DNA of 64,000 bases from Rhodanobacter denitrificans (GCA_003241385.1 QFPO01000002.1:124001-188000), one strand, 5' to 3'; positions 54,183-62,622 are shown, counted from the stretch's first letter. The notes: generated from the letters alone by a model not told the origin. Program-made: numbers and translations.

Positions 54183-54836
54183 ATGACCTCACGCCCGTGT
54201 TCCGGACGGATCTCCGTCTCCCTGCTGATCGTACTCGCCGCGGTGGCCGCCGCGCTCGGCCTCTGGGCCGGCGACCGCTGGCTCGCCCGCCCGTCCGGCG
54301 CCGACCTGCCGCCGATGCGCAACGCCCTGCTCTATCCGCAGCCGCGCCAGCTGCCGGAATTCAGGCTGTTCCGGGCCGACGGCCAGCCGCTGACGCCGGC
54401 CGACTGGCGCGGCCGCTGGACGATCGTGTTCTTCGGCTTCACGCATTGTCCGGACGTCTGCCCGACCACGATGGCGACGTTCAAGGACGTCTGGCAGCGC
54501 CTCAAGGCGCAGGGCCTGGCCGATCGCGCGCGCTTCGACTTCATCTCGGTCGACCCGGCGCGCGACACACCGGAGATCCTCGGCCGCTACGTCGCGTTCT
54601 TCGACCCGGACTTCGTCGCGGCGACCGGCAGCGACGAGGAGCTGACGCGGCTGACGCGCGGCCTCGGCATGATCTACGCGCGCGGACCGCTCGAGAACGG
54701 CACCTATACGGTCGACCACAGCGCCTCGGCCGTCATCGTGACGCCGGAGGGCCACGTCGCCGGCCTGTTCCGTCCGCCGTTCGTGGCCGAGGCGATCGTC
54801 GCCGACCTGCAGGTGCTGATGGATCACGTCCGATGA
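54183..54836 (+). CDS. SCO1/SenC copper chaperone-like protein
   Basis: This 217-residue membrane-anchored thioredoxin-fold protein delivers copper to cytochrome c oxidase. One N-terminal helix (about 10-27) is followed by the copper-binding CPDVC motif (C89, C93) and the distant histidine H179 in VDHSAS, so the site is complete. The message is probably leaderless. The stop overlaps psd as ATGA. No oxidase genes are nearby. Confidence 0.92.
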   Translation: MTSRPCSGRISVSLLIVLAAVAAALGLWAGDRWLARPSGADLPPMRNALLYPQPRQLPEFRLFRADGQPLTPADWRGRWTIVFFGFTHCPDVCPTTMATFKDVWQRLKAQGLADRARFDFISVDPARDTPEILGRYVAFFDPDFVAATGSDEELTRLTRGLGMIYARGPLENGTYTVDHSASAVIVTPEGHVAGLFRPPFVAEAIVADLQVLMDHVR

Positions 54837-55672
54837 ACCTGCCCCTGCTCGCGCAGCATCTGCTGCCGCATCGTCTGCTGTCGCGGCTCGTGTACTGGGC
54901 CACGCGCTGGGAATGGACGCCGTGGAAGAACTTCCTGATCGGCCAGATCACGCACCGCTATCAGGTCGACCTCGACGAGGCCGAGCAGCCCGACGCGTCG
55001 GCGTATCCGCATTTCAACGCGTTCTTCACGCGCGCGCTCAAGCCCGGCGCGCGCCGCTTCGACGCCGAAGCCTCGGCGCTGCTGTGCCCGGCCGACGGCC
55101 GCGTCAGCCAGGTCGGCGCGATCGCCGACGGCCGCATCTTCCAGGCCAAGGGCCAGAGCTACACCACCGACGAACTGCTCGGCGACGCGCTGAGCGGCGT
55201 GCCGTACCGGGACGGCCGTTTCGCGACGATCTATCTCGCGCCGCGCGACTACCACCGCGTCCACATGCCGTGGACGGGCACGCTGCGCGAGACCGTCCAC
55301 GTTCCGGGCCGCCTGTTCAGCGTCGCGCCGTTCGCGGTCGCCGGCATCCCGCGCCTGTTCGCGCGCAACGAGCGCCTGGTCTGCCATTTCGACGGCGAGC
55401 AAGGTCCGTTCACGGTGGTCCTGGTCGGCGCGATGCTGGTGTCGAGCGTCAGCACGGTCTGGGGCGGACTGGAAATTCCCCCGTATGCCTCACGGCCGAT
55501 CCGGTGCGACTGGCGCGGCCGCGGCATCCACCTCGCCCGCGGCGCCGAGCTCGGCCGGTTCAACATGGGCTCGACCGTGATCGTCCTGCTGCCGCCGGGC
55601 CCGGCGTTCGAGGCCTCGCTGCTGCCGCATGCGCCGGTCAAGGTCGGTCAGCCGATCGGTCGCTTCGACTGA
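54833..55672 (+). CDS. psd: Phosphatidylserine decarboxylase proenzyme
   Basis: Psd makes phosphatidylethanolamine and self-cleaves to form its pyruvoyl group. The 279 residues include YLAPRDYHRVHMPWTG, with the maturation-triad histidine, and FNMGSTVIVLL, where cleavage occurs between Gly and Ser. The usual LGST is MGST here, a conservative change. The ATG overlaps sco1 by 4 bp, an unusual operon partner. Confidence 0.95.
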   Translation: MNLPLLAQHLLPHRLLSRLVYWATRWEWTPWKNFLIGQITHRYQVDLDEAEQPDASAYPHFNAFFTRALKPGARRFDAEASALLCPADGRVSQVGAIADGRIFQAKGQSYTTDELLGDALSGVPYRDGRFATIYLAPRDYHRVHMPWTGTLRETVHVPGRLFSVAPFAVAGIPRLFARNERLVCHFDGEQGPFTVVLVGAMLVSSVSTVWGGLEIPPYASRPIRCDWRGRGIHLARGAELGRFNMGSTVIVLLPPGPAFEASLLPHAPVKVGQPIGRFD

Positions 55673-55727
55673 CCGGCAGACGATTTCCGGGGTTGTTCGG
55701 CCAGGCCGCAGCGGCGCGGGTCACCGC

Positions 55728-55760
55728 GTCACATTGTGACCATTGCTGACATTTTGTGAC
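55728..55760. promoter_or_regulatory. Triple 10-bp direct repeat with embedded palindrome
   Basis: Three exactly contiguous 10-bp units (55731-55740, 55741-55750, 55751-55760) each end in TGAC: ACATTGTGAC, CATTGCTGAC and ATTTTGTGAC. The first unit is the right arm of a 13-bp perfect palindrome GTCACATTGTGAC (55728-55740). The helical phasing is that of a multi-protomer regulator site. Confidence 0.6.
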
Positions 55761-55792
55761 TGGCTCAACAGGCGCAGGCACCGCCGCCCGGC

Positions 55793-55798
55793 TAGAAT
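55793..55798 (+). promoter_or_regulatory. Candidate -10 for the unknown gene
   Basis: TAGAAT (five of six) predicts a start near 55805 and a 41-nt leader. No -35 is seen at the right distance. That fits activation from the repeat array, which would span about -77 to -45. Confidence 0.45.
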
Positions 55799-55845
55799 GC
55801 GGGCGGGTCGCAGGGGTATGTCCGGCCCGCAGACCGGGAGTTCTC

Positions 55846-56283
55846 ATGCGCCTCGTGATCCGCATCATCGCACTCAGCCGCGCCACCCAGCTCCGCCGCC
55901 AGTTCCGCGAGGTCGACAAGGCCATCGACGAGCTGACGCCGAATGCCCGCAAGCAGCTGGCCGCGCTGACGATGCGCGAGTTCACGGCGGCCAGCAAGAG
56001 CGAGTTCCCGCATCTGTACGCGACGCCGGCCGAGGAGAAGTACCGGCCCTGGGGCGCCGGCACCGAGATCGGCCTGGAGCGCATGCGCTCGGACAATCCG
56101 CAGGTCCGCATGCGCGGCATCGCGCTGTGGCTGACCGTGGCCTACCACGAGACCAAGGATTCGCCGTTCGAGCGGCAGCAGGACGTGCATCGGCTGGTCG
56201 TGCGCGCACTGCGCGCGCTCAAGGAAACGGTGCCGCCGGCCGAACTCGACCAGTGGTTCGGCGTCAGCGCCAAAGTCGCCTGA
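55846..56283 (+). CDS. Protein of unknown function, 145 residues
   Basis: I do not recognise this family. The protein has no signal peptide or membrane helix beyond a mildly hydrophobic start (MRLVIRIIALSRATQL). It is largely helical and charged, with blocks REVDKAIDELTPNARKQLAAL and GTEIGLERMRSDNPQVRMRG and an ending AELDQWFGVSA. A GGGAG five bases before the ATG at 55846, and codon use like its neighbours, support real expression. It sits alone after psd, behind a striking repeat array, and is convergent with the lytic transglycosylase. Confidence 0.75.
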   Translation: MRLVIRIIALSRATQLRRQFREVDKAIDELTPNARKQLAALTMREFTAASKSEFPHLYATPAEEKYRPWGAGTEIGLERMRSDNPQVRMRGIALWLTVAYHETKDSPFERQQDVHRLVVRALRALKETVPPAELDQWFGVSAKVA

Positions 56284-56305
56284 CCGAATTCACGGCGGCT
56301 TGCGC

Positions 56306-56324
56306 CGCTGCCCGATCGGCAGCG
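56306..56324. terminator. Hairpin downstream of the unknown gene
   Basis: A perfect 7-bp stem (56306-56312 with 56318-56324) with a 5-nt loop lies 23 bp after the stop, in the 216-bp convergent spacer. No T-run follows. I see nothing else in that spacer. Confidence 0.35.
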
Positions 56325-56499
56325 CATCGACGGCCGGGCCGCAGCACGCGCGTGCCGGCTGTCGTTTCGGTCGTCCGGCATCAGCGAACCTTCGACGCTC
56401 CTCCTCGAACGCCGACGGATCGGCGCCCGTGGCGGACGCCGACCGGTCCGAGGCGGAGGGTCGTCCAGCCGCGCACCGGCGCAATCCTCTTCAGTGCAC

Positions 56500-58017
56500 T
56501 CAGCGATTCGAACAGCCGGTCAGCTGCAGCGTCTGGCCGGGTTTGATCGCGTACTGCGGCGCGCGGATGCCGTTGGCACGTGCGATGTCGACCGGCGTGC
56601 CACAGCCGGTCCGCCGCGCGATCGCGGCCAGCGTATCGCCCTTGCGGACCGTATAGGCGCGCTGCCGCGGTGCGCTGTCGCGGTTCGTCTCGCGCGCGGC
56701 CGAGGCCATCGCGCGCGCCGGTACGGCCGCATCGCGCAGATCGCCGGCCAGCGTGCGCCAGCGCCCGCCCGCGCACGACTCGGCATAGGCCGCCTCGAGC
56801 TGGGCCGGTACCTCCAGCCGCGTACCGGCCGGCTGGCGCTGCTGCGGGTCGTAGCGCGGATTGAGGTTGCGCAGCGTGCGGAACCAGCCGTCGGTCGCGC
56901 CGCCGACCTGGCCGAAGCAGACGGTCAGCTCGTTGATCGAGGTCGGCTGTGCGAGCACGATCCGGCCGGGGCGGCCGTCGATCTGCGGGAACGTCAGGTT
57001 GTAGCGCTCCGGATGCAGGAACAGCCAGGCCGCGGCGAGCACCATCGGCACGTAGTCGCGCGTCTCGGTCGGCAGCGTCGCGTAGAGCTTCGGATCCCAG
57101 AAGCTCGCATCCGGACGGCCGCCGGCGAGCCGGCGCATGCGCCCTTCGCCGCCGTTGTAGGCGGCCAGCACGAGCTCGAGGTTGTTGTTGAGCGCGGCCA
57201 GCTGCTCGTTGATGTAGGCGGCGTTGGCGCGCGCCGACAGGCCCGGGTCGAAGCGCTGGTCGAAGCCGTCGACGGTCGTCATGCCGAAGCGCAGGCCGGT
57301 CGCGTACATGAACTGCAGCGGCCCCGATGCGCCCGAACGCGAGACCGCGTGCACCTTGCCGCCGGACTCCTTGGCCATGATGCCGAACAGCACCGCCTCC
57401 GGCAGGCCGGCCTTGTGGTACTCCGGCCACATCCGGTAGCGCATGTACTGGTAGTTGACATAGGTCGCGATGAGGTTTGGCCGGTACTGCGTCAGCCACT
57501 GCTCGATCGCGGCCTTGACGGTGCTGTTGACCGCGATGACCTCGGCCAGCTCGCGGCCCTTGAGCAGCGTGATCGAGCGCTCCAGCTCCGGCAGCGCGGC
57601 CGTCACCGGCGAGGACTCGCCGGCCTCCTCGGTCGGCTCGCCGGGCGTCGCGCCGTCGGCGATCGGCTCGGCGTCGACCAGGCCGTCCACGTGCAGGCGC
57701 AGCAGGCGGTCGAACGTGGAGTCGAAGCGGTCGCGTTCGCAGCCGGGCGTGCGGCTGCACTGTGCGCTGGCCGCACGCAGGTCGTCGAGCGCGGCCAGCG
57801 TTTCGGTGCGCGCGCGCTCGACCTCGCCGTCGCGCGCGGCCGCCAGACCGGACTCGTAGCGGCGGGCGTCGGCTTCGAGCCGCGCATACAGCGCGTCGAC
57901 ACCGGTCTCGTTGACCTTGCCCGGCACGCTGCTGCCGGTGCGCGACGGCGTACCGGCACAGCCGGCGGCGAGCGCGACCAGGGCCGCGGTCATCGAAATG
58001 CGAATCGGCAGGATCAT
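56500..58017 (-). CDS. MltD-like membrane-bound lytic murein transglycosylase
   Basis: This 505-residue lipoprotein (lipobox LAAGC) has an N-terminal helical region (about 30-180) and an SLT domain with catalytic glutamate in MAKESGGKVHAVSRSGASGP. The SLT domain also contains the family VLAAYNGGEGRM motif, and one C-terminal LysM domain (YTVRKGDTLAAIARRTG) follows. It cleaves glycan strands to 1,6-anhydromuropeptides. E. coli MltD has two LysM copies and a shorter N-terminal part, so I leave the symbol blank. The ATG at 58017 gives the lipoprotein signal. Confidence 0.88.
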   Translation of the reverse strand: MILPIRISMTAALVALAAGCAGTPSRTGSSVPGKVNETGVDALYARLEADARRYESGLAAARDGEVERARTETLAALDDLRAASAQCSRTPGCERDRFDSTFDRLLRLHVDGLVDAEPIADGATPGEPTEEAGESSPVTAALPELERSITLLKGRELAEVIAVNSTVKAAIEQWLTQYRPNLIATYVNYQYMRYRMWPEYHKAGLPEAVLFGIMAKESGGKVHAVSRSGASGPLQFMYATGLRFGMTTVDGFDQRFDPGLSARANAAYINEQLAALNNNLELVLAAYNGGEGRMRRLAGGRPDASFWDPKLYATLPTETRDYVPMVLAAAWLFLHPERYNLTFPQIDGRPGRIVLAQPTSINELTVCFGQVGGATDGWFRTLRNLNPRYDPQQRQPAGTRLEVPAQLEAAYAESCAGGRWRTLAGDLRDAAVPARAMASAARETNRDSAPRQRAYTVRKGDTLAAIARRTGCGTPVDIARANGIRAPQYAIKPGQTLQLTGCSNR

Positions 58018-58206
58018 GGGCGGATTCCGGCAGGTGATCGGCCGCACGTTACCGGGAGCGGACGGGCCGGGCAACCGCAATGGCCGCGTCGCTGCGGACC
58101 CGCCAGGCCGGGTCGCCCGCGCCGGCCGCTGCCGCGGATGCGCGGCCTGGCGTGCCGCACGGCGCGCCTCGATCAGCACGCCGTCGCGCGCCCGACAGCG
58201 CGCGCA

Positions 58207-58212
58207 TACAAT
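58207..58212 (+). promoter_or_regulatory. Candidate -10 for the HerA-like gene
   Basis: TACAAT lies 39 bp before the GTG at 58251 and predicts a start near 58219. The -35 region is poor. Confidence 0.3.
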
Positions 58213-58250
58213 CGTGCGCAGTGCCGAACCGGCCCATCCGAGGACCTGAA

Positions 58251-59765
58251 GTGAGCCAGATACTGATCGGCAAAGGCGATACCGAGGTGTTCCTCGAGGC
58301 GCCGTATGCGAATCGCCACGGCCTGATCGCCGGTGCGACCGGCACCGGCAAGTCGGTGACGCTGATGCTGCTGGCCGAAGGTTTCAGCAAGCTCGGCGTG
58401 CCGGTGTTCCTGGCCGACGTCAAGGGCGACCTGGCCGGCCTGTGCCAGGCCGGCGCGATGAACGACAAGCTCAAGGCGCGCCTCGACAAGTTCGGCTTCG
58501 ACTGGAGCCCCAACGCGAATCCGGTCGTGTTCTGGGACATCTACGGCGCGCTCGGCCATCCGGTCCGCGCGACGGTGTCGGAAATGGGCCCGACCCTGCT
58601 CGCGCGCCTGCTCGAGCTCAACGACACGCAGTCGGGCGTGCTCGAGGTGATCTTCAAGGCCGCCGACGACGACGGCCTGCTGCTGCTCGACCTCAAGGAC
58701 CTGCGCGCGATCCTGACCCACGCGGCCGATAACGCCAAGGCGATTTCGCAGCGCTACGGCCTGATCACACCGGCCTCGATCGCCGCGATCCAGCGCGCCC
58801 TGCTGTCGCTCGAGCAGGCCGGCGGTGACGGCTTCTTCGGCGAACCGGCGCTCGAGCTGGCGGACTTCATGCGCCAGGACATGAGCGGCCGCGGCATCGT
58901 CAACATCCTCGCGGCCGACCAGTTGATCCTCAAGCCGAAGCTGTATTCGACGTTCCTGCTGTGGCTGCTGTCGGAGCTGTTCGAGAAGCTGCCGGAGGCC
59001 GGCGACCTCGACCAGCCCAAGCTGGTGTTCTTCTTCGACGAGGCGCATCTGCTGTTCGACGACGCGCCGGCCTCGCTGGTGCAGCGGATCGAGCAGGTCG
59101 TGCGGCTGATCCGCTCCAAGGGCGTGGGCGTCTACTTCTGCTCGCAGAACCCCGACGACGTGCCGCCGGTGATCCTCGGCCAGCTCGGCAACCGCGTGCA
59201 GCACGCGCTGCGCGCGTTCACGCCGCGCGACCAGAAAGCCGTCAAGGCGGCGGCCGAGACGTTCCCGCCGAATCCGAAGATCAAGGTCGCCGAGGCGATC
59301 ACCCAGCTCGGCGTCGGCGAGGCGCTGGTCTCGACGCTGCACGCCGGCGGCGTGCCGAGCCCGGTCGAGCGCGCGTTCATCGCCTCGCCGGGCTGCCGTA
59401 TCGGCACGATCGATGCGACCGAGCGCGCGACGGCGCGCGCGCGCTCGCCGGTCGGCGGCAAGTACGACACCGCGGTCGATCGCGAGTCGGCGTTCGAGCT
59501 GCTGGCCAAGCGCGCCGAGGCGACCGCCGCGACGCGCGAGCCGGACACGGCGCCCGGCAAGGGCGGCGGCGCGGCGGCACAGGAGCGCGGCTGGATGGAC
59601 GCCGTCAAGGACGCCGTGTTCGGCACCAAGCGTCGCCAGGGCATCCTCGAGACGATGACCAAGACCGCCGCGCGCAACGTCGCCGGCCAGATCGGCCGTC
59701 AGATTGGCGGTGCGAACGGCTCGAAGATCCTGCGCGGCGTGCTCGGCTCGATCATGAAGCGTTGA
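58251..59765 (+). CDS. HerA-like ATPase (DUF853, YjgR family)
   Basis: This 504-residue P-loop ATPase of the HerA/FtsK clade has Walker A GATGTGKS near residue 27 and Walker B LVFFFDEAHLLF. A C-terminal region with a glycine-rich linker and a helical QIGRQIGG tail follows. YjgR-type proteins are widespread but their role is unsettled; DNA translocation or membrane-linked processes are possible. The start is a GTG with AGGA upstream. There is no adjacent nuclease (NurA, Sir2 or similar), so a defence pairing is not supported. Confidence 0.88.
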   Translation: MSQILIGKGDTEVFLEAPYANRHGLIAGATGTGKSVTLMLLAEGFSKLGVPVFLADVKGDLAGLCQAGAMNDKLKARLDKFGFDWSPNANPVVFWDIYGALGHPVRATVSEMGPTLLARLLELNDTQSGVLEVIFKAADDDGLLLLDLKDLRAILTHAADNAKAISQRYGLITPASIAAIQRALLSLEQAGGDGFFGEPALELADFMRQDMSGRGIVNILAADQLILKPKLYSTFLLWLLSELFEKLPEAGDLDQPKLVFFFDEAHLLFDDAPASLVQRIEQVVRLIRSKGVGVYFCSQNPDDVPPVILGQLGNRVQHALRAFTPRDQKAVKAAAETFPPNPKIKVAEAITQLGVGEALVSTLHAGGVPSPVERAFIASPGCRIGTIDATERATARARSPVGGKYDTAVDRESAFELLAKRAEATAATREPDTAPGKGGGAAAQERGWMDAVKDAVFGTKRRQGILETMTKTAARNVAGQIGRQIGGANGSKILRGVLGSIMKR

Positions 59766-59811
59766 GCGCGGCGATGCGGTCCGCACCGACATCGTCGGCG
59801 CCGGGGGCGCC

Positions 59812-60321
59812 GTGAGCCGCTGGCGCCCGGCCGCCGCGCCGTCGACGGCGGTGATCACCGCCGACGGCCATCGTCGTCTGCGTGACGAACTCGATCAGCT
59901 CTGGCGCGTACGGCGGCCGGAGGTGGTCGCCGCGCTGGCGGCCGCCGCGGCCGAGGGCGACCGCTCCGAGAATGCCGAATATACCTACCGCAAGAAGCAG
60001 CTCGGCGAGATCGACCGGCGCCTGCGCTATCTGACCAAGCGGCTCGAGTCGCTGAAGGTCGTCGATGCGGCGCCGGCCGACACCGGCGCGGTCTATTTCG
60101 GCGCGTGGATCGAGCTGGAGGACGAGGCCGGCCGGAGCCGCCTGTACCGCATCGTCGGACCCGACGAGACCGATTCCCAGCGCGGCTGGATCAGTCTCGA
60201 TTCGCCGCTCGCGCGTGCCGCGCTCGGCAAGCGCGAGGGCGATCCGTTCGAGGTGCAGCTGCCGTCAGGGCCGGCGCACTACGAGATCGTGCGGATCGCC
60301 TATCAGGCGTCGGCCGACTGA
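59812..60321 (+). CDS. greB: Transcription elongation factor GreB
   Basis: GreB rescues backtracked RNA polymerase by stimulating transcript cleavage. The 169 residues have the coiled-coil tip acidic pair and the signature EGDRSENAEYTYRKKQLGEIDRR. The YTYRKKQL form is typical of GreB rather than GreA. The start is a GTG at 59812 after a 46-bp gap. Its last 19 bp overlap convergent truD. Confidence 0.93.
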   Translation: MSRWRPAAAPSTAVITADGHRRLRDELDQLWRVRRPEVVAALAAAAAEGDRSENAEYTYRKKQLGEIDRRLRYLTKRLESLKVVDAAPADTGAVYFGAWIELEDEAGRSRLYRIVGPDETDSQRGWISLDSPLARAALGKREGDPFEVQLPSGPAHYEIVRIAYQASAD

Positions 60322-61334
60322 TCGGCACGCCAGTCGGCAAGCTCGCGCAGCACGGTCGTCGCATAGGCGCCCGACTCGAGCGCGAACGCGAGCTGCAGCG
60401 TCGAATCGTCCTCCCACTCCCAGCGCAGGTCGGCCACGCCGAGGCGCAGGGCACGCCGCTCCTGATCGAGCCCGGCCTCGGCCAGGCCCTCGGCCAGCTC
60501 CGGCTCGGCAGCTGCGACCGCGGCCTCGAGCACGCACACCTCGTCCTCGCTGCGCAGCGGACCGCGGCCCCACATCGGCCCGGTCGGATGGATGTCGCGC
60601 GCGGCCAGACGCGCGGCCAGCGTCTCGTCGAATGGCAGCGGACCGAAGATCGCGTGCGAGCCGTCGAGCATCCACACCTCGCCGGCCAGCGCCTGGTTCC
60701 AGCTGCCGGCATCGACGCGCGCGGCGAGGACGCGGTTGAACAGCAGCGAGCGCGCCGCCGACAGGGCGTAGCCGCGCAGGTGACGCGGCAGGCGCTGTCC
60801 GGCGAACAGCTGGCGCGCCAGCACCAGATTGTCGCCGTCGCGGCCGAAGCGCTGCTCGCCGAAGTAGTTCGGCACGCCGTCGGCCGCGATCGCGGCGAGG
60901 CGCGCCTCGACCGCGTCGGTCCGGCCGGACACCGAGCGCAGCCGGATCCGGAACCGGTTGCCGCGATGCGCGCCGCGCTTGAGCTTGCGATCGTGGCGCA
61001 CGGTCTGCAGCACGCGCACGCCGGGCACGTCGAACGCGGCCCAGTCCGGATCGGCGCGTCCGGGCAGATGCAGCGAGATCCACTGTCGCGTCACCGCGTG
61101 CCGGTCCTTGAGGCCGGCGTAGCCGACGCCGACCGCGGCGACGCGCGCGAACGCGGCGAGCTTCTGCGCGACCCAGTCGGTATTGGCCTCGGCCTTCTCG
61201 ATCTGCACGAACACATGCTCGCCGGCGCCGGTCGGCTCGAAGCCGAGCTGCTCCTCGACGATGAAATCGGCCGGTTCGGCGCGCAGCAGGCCGCGCAGCA
61301 GCGGGCCGCCGTGTGCATAGGCCAGGCGTTCCAT
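60303..61334 (-). CDS. truD: tRNA pseudouridine(13) synthase
   Basis: TruD makes pseudouridine 13 in tRNA-Glu. The 343 residues show the catalytic aspartate motif AGLKDRHAVTRQW, the KLKRGAHRGNRFRI block and the PNYFGEQRFGRDGDNL segment. The ATG overlaps the ispF stop by one base (TGATG). In E. coli truD is followed by surE-pcm-nlpD-rpoS. Here that block is replaced by convergent greB, marking a synteny break. Confidence 0.96.
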   Translation of the reverse strand: MERLAYAHGGPLLRGLLRAEPADFIVEEQLGFEPTGAGEHVFVQIEKAEANTDWVAQKLAAFARVAAVGVGYAGLKDRHAVTRQWISLHLPGRADPDWAAFDVPGVRVLQTVRHDRKLKRGAHRGNRFRIRLRSVSGRTDAVEARLAAIAADGVPNYFGEQRFGRDGDNLVLARQLFAGQRLPRHLRGYALSAARSLLFNRVLAARVDAGSWNQALAGEVWMLDGSHAIFGPLPFDETLAARLAARDIHPTGPMWGRGPLRSEDEVCVLEAAVAAAEPELAEGLAEAGLDQERRALRLGVADLRWEWEDDSTLQLAFALESGAYATTVLRELADWRADQSADA

Positions 61335-61882
61335 CAAGTCTCCGGATCGAGCCGCGCGACGAGTTCGCGCAGCGCCGGATCGTCGGCCGGCTCGGCCATC
61401 GCGCCGGCACCGCGCCGCTGCAGCAGCACGACCGCCAGCGCCGCGATGCCCTCGCCGCGGCCGGTGAAGCCGAGCTGCTCGGTCGTGGTCGCCTTGACGC
61501 TGACGTCGCCGACCGCACAGCCCAGATCGGCCGCAAGGTTCTCGCGCATCGTCGCCGCATGCGGGCCGACCTTGGGCTTCTCGCAGATCACGGTCACGTC
61601 GGCATTGGCGACCGCATAGCCCTGCTCGATCATCAGCGCCGCGCAGTGCAGCAGGAAATGGCGGCTGCCGACGTCCTTCCAGCGCGGATCGGTCGGCGGA
61701 AAGTGGCGGCCGATGTCGCCGAGCGCCAGCGCGCCGAGCACGGCGTCGCACAGCGCGTGGATCACGACGTCGCCGTCCGAATGCGCGACGAGGCCGTGCG
61801 TATGCGGCACGCGCACGCCGCCGAGCATCACGTGATCGCCGGCGCCGAAGGCGTGGACGTCGAACCCCTGACCGATCCGCAT
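61334..61882 (-). CDS. ispF: 2-C-methyl-D-erythritol 2,4-cyclodiphosphate synthase
   Basis: IspF closes the cyclodiphosphate ring in the MEP isoprenoid pathway. Zinc ligands are visible in GFDVHAF and the following histidine (VIHALCDAVLGAL), and the HSDGDV and TTTEQLGFTGRGEGI motifs are intact. At 182 residues it is about 20 longer than usual (about 159) because of a C-terminal tail rich in Ala, Pro and acidic residues. The tail ends exactly at the truD start. Confidence 0.95.
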   Translation of the reverse strand: MRIGQGFDVHAFGAGDHVMLGGVRVPHTHGLVAHSDGDVVIHALCDAVLGALALGDIGRHFPPTDPRWKDVGSRHFLLHCAALMIEQGYAVANADVTVICEKPKVGPHAATMRENLAADLGCAVGDVSVKATTTEQLGFTGRGEGIAALAVVLLQRRGAGAMAEPADDPALRELVARLDPET

Positions 61883-61901
61883 GGGTGCAGTCTCCTCGTG
61901 C

Positions 61902-62618
61902 TCAGGACGCCGTGGCGTCGGCCGCCAGTCGGCGCAGCAGGAACTCGGCCAGCGCGCGATCGGCCGGCGTCGTCACCTTGATGTTGTCGTCCGCGCCTTC
62001 GACCAGCAGCGGCCGCGCGCCGCAGCGCTCCATCGCCATCGCCTCGTCGGTCACGTCGACGCCGTCCAGGCGCGCCGAACTCAGCGCCGCCGCGAGCGCG
62101 CCGCGCCGGAACAGCTGCGGCGTCAGCGCGCGCCAGCGCGCCTCGCGCGGCTCGGTCGCGTCGACGCGCTGACTTGCGTCGGCGCGCTTGAGCGTGTCGC
62201 GCAGCGGCGCGGCCAGCAGGCCGCCGCCGGCCGGCACGCCGAGCGTGATCAGGCGGTCGACGTCCTCCGCGCGCACGCAGGGCCGCGCCGCGTCGTGGAC
62301 CAGCACGAAATCCTCGGACGCGACCGCGGCCGGCAGCGCGTCGAGGCCGGCCAGCACCGAATCGGCACGCGTCTGGCCGCCGGTCGCGACCAGCAGCGGC
62401 GTGCCCACGGGCTTGTCGAGTGCAGGCCAGTACGGATCGCCGGCGGCCAGCACGACGACCAGGCCGGCGATGCGCGGATGCGCGGCGAGCCGGTCGAGCG
62501 TCCAGGCCAGCAGCGGCCGGCCGTCGATCGGCGCGTACTGCTTGGGCCGCTCGCCGCCGAAACGCAGGCCGCGGCCGGCGGCGACGACGACGCACCAGCA
62601 CGGTTCGCTCACGTCCAT
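61902..62618 (-). CDS. ispD: 2-C-methyl-D-erythritol 4-phosphate cytidylyltransferase
   Basis: IspD couples CTP to methylerythritol phosphate. The 238 residues start with the nucleotide-binding VVVAAGRGLRFGGERPKQY and contain VLVHDAARPCV and TDEAMAMERCG, the family motifs. It lies between ftsB (4-bp gap) and ispF (19-bp gap). The ftsB-ispD-ispF-truD order is conserved in gammaproteobacteria. Confidence 0.96.
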   Translation of the reverse strand: MDVSEPCWCVVVAAGRGLRFGGERPKQYAPIDGRPLLAWTLDRLAAHPRIAGLVVVLAAGDPYWPALDKPVGTPLLVATGGQTRADSVLAGLDALPAAVASEDFVLVHDAARPCVRAEDVDRLITLGVPAGGGLLAAPLRDTLKRADASQRVDATEPREARWRALTPQLFRRGALAAALSSARLDGVDVTDEAMAMERCGARPLLVEGADDNIKVTTPADRALAEFLLRRLAADATAS

Positions 62619-62622
62619 CGGC

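Noticed and set aside
55728..55740. CRP/Clp site
   Set aside because: The half-sites are arranged as TCACA-T-TGTGA, the reverse of the CRP order TGTGA-N6-TCACA, so it is not a CRP box.
58251..59765. HerA-like ATPase as part of an antiphage system
   Set aside because: There is no adjacent NurA, Sir2, nuclease or DUF4297-type partner. Neighbours are a lytic transglycosylase and greB, and the sequence fits the widespread YjgR/DUF853 family.
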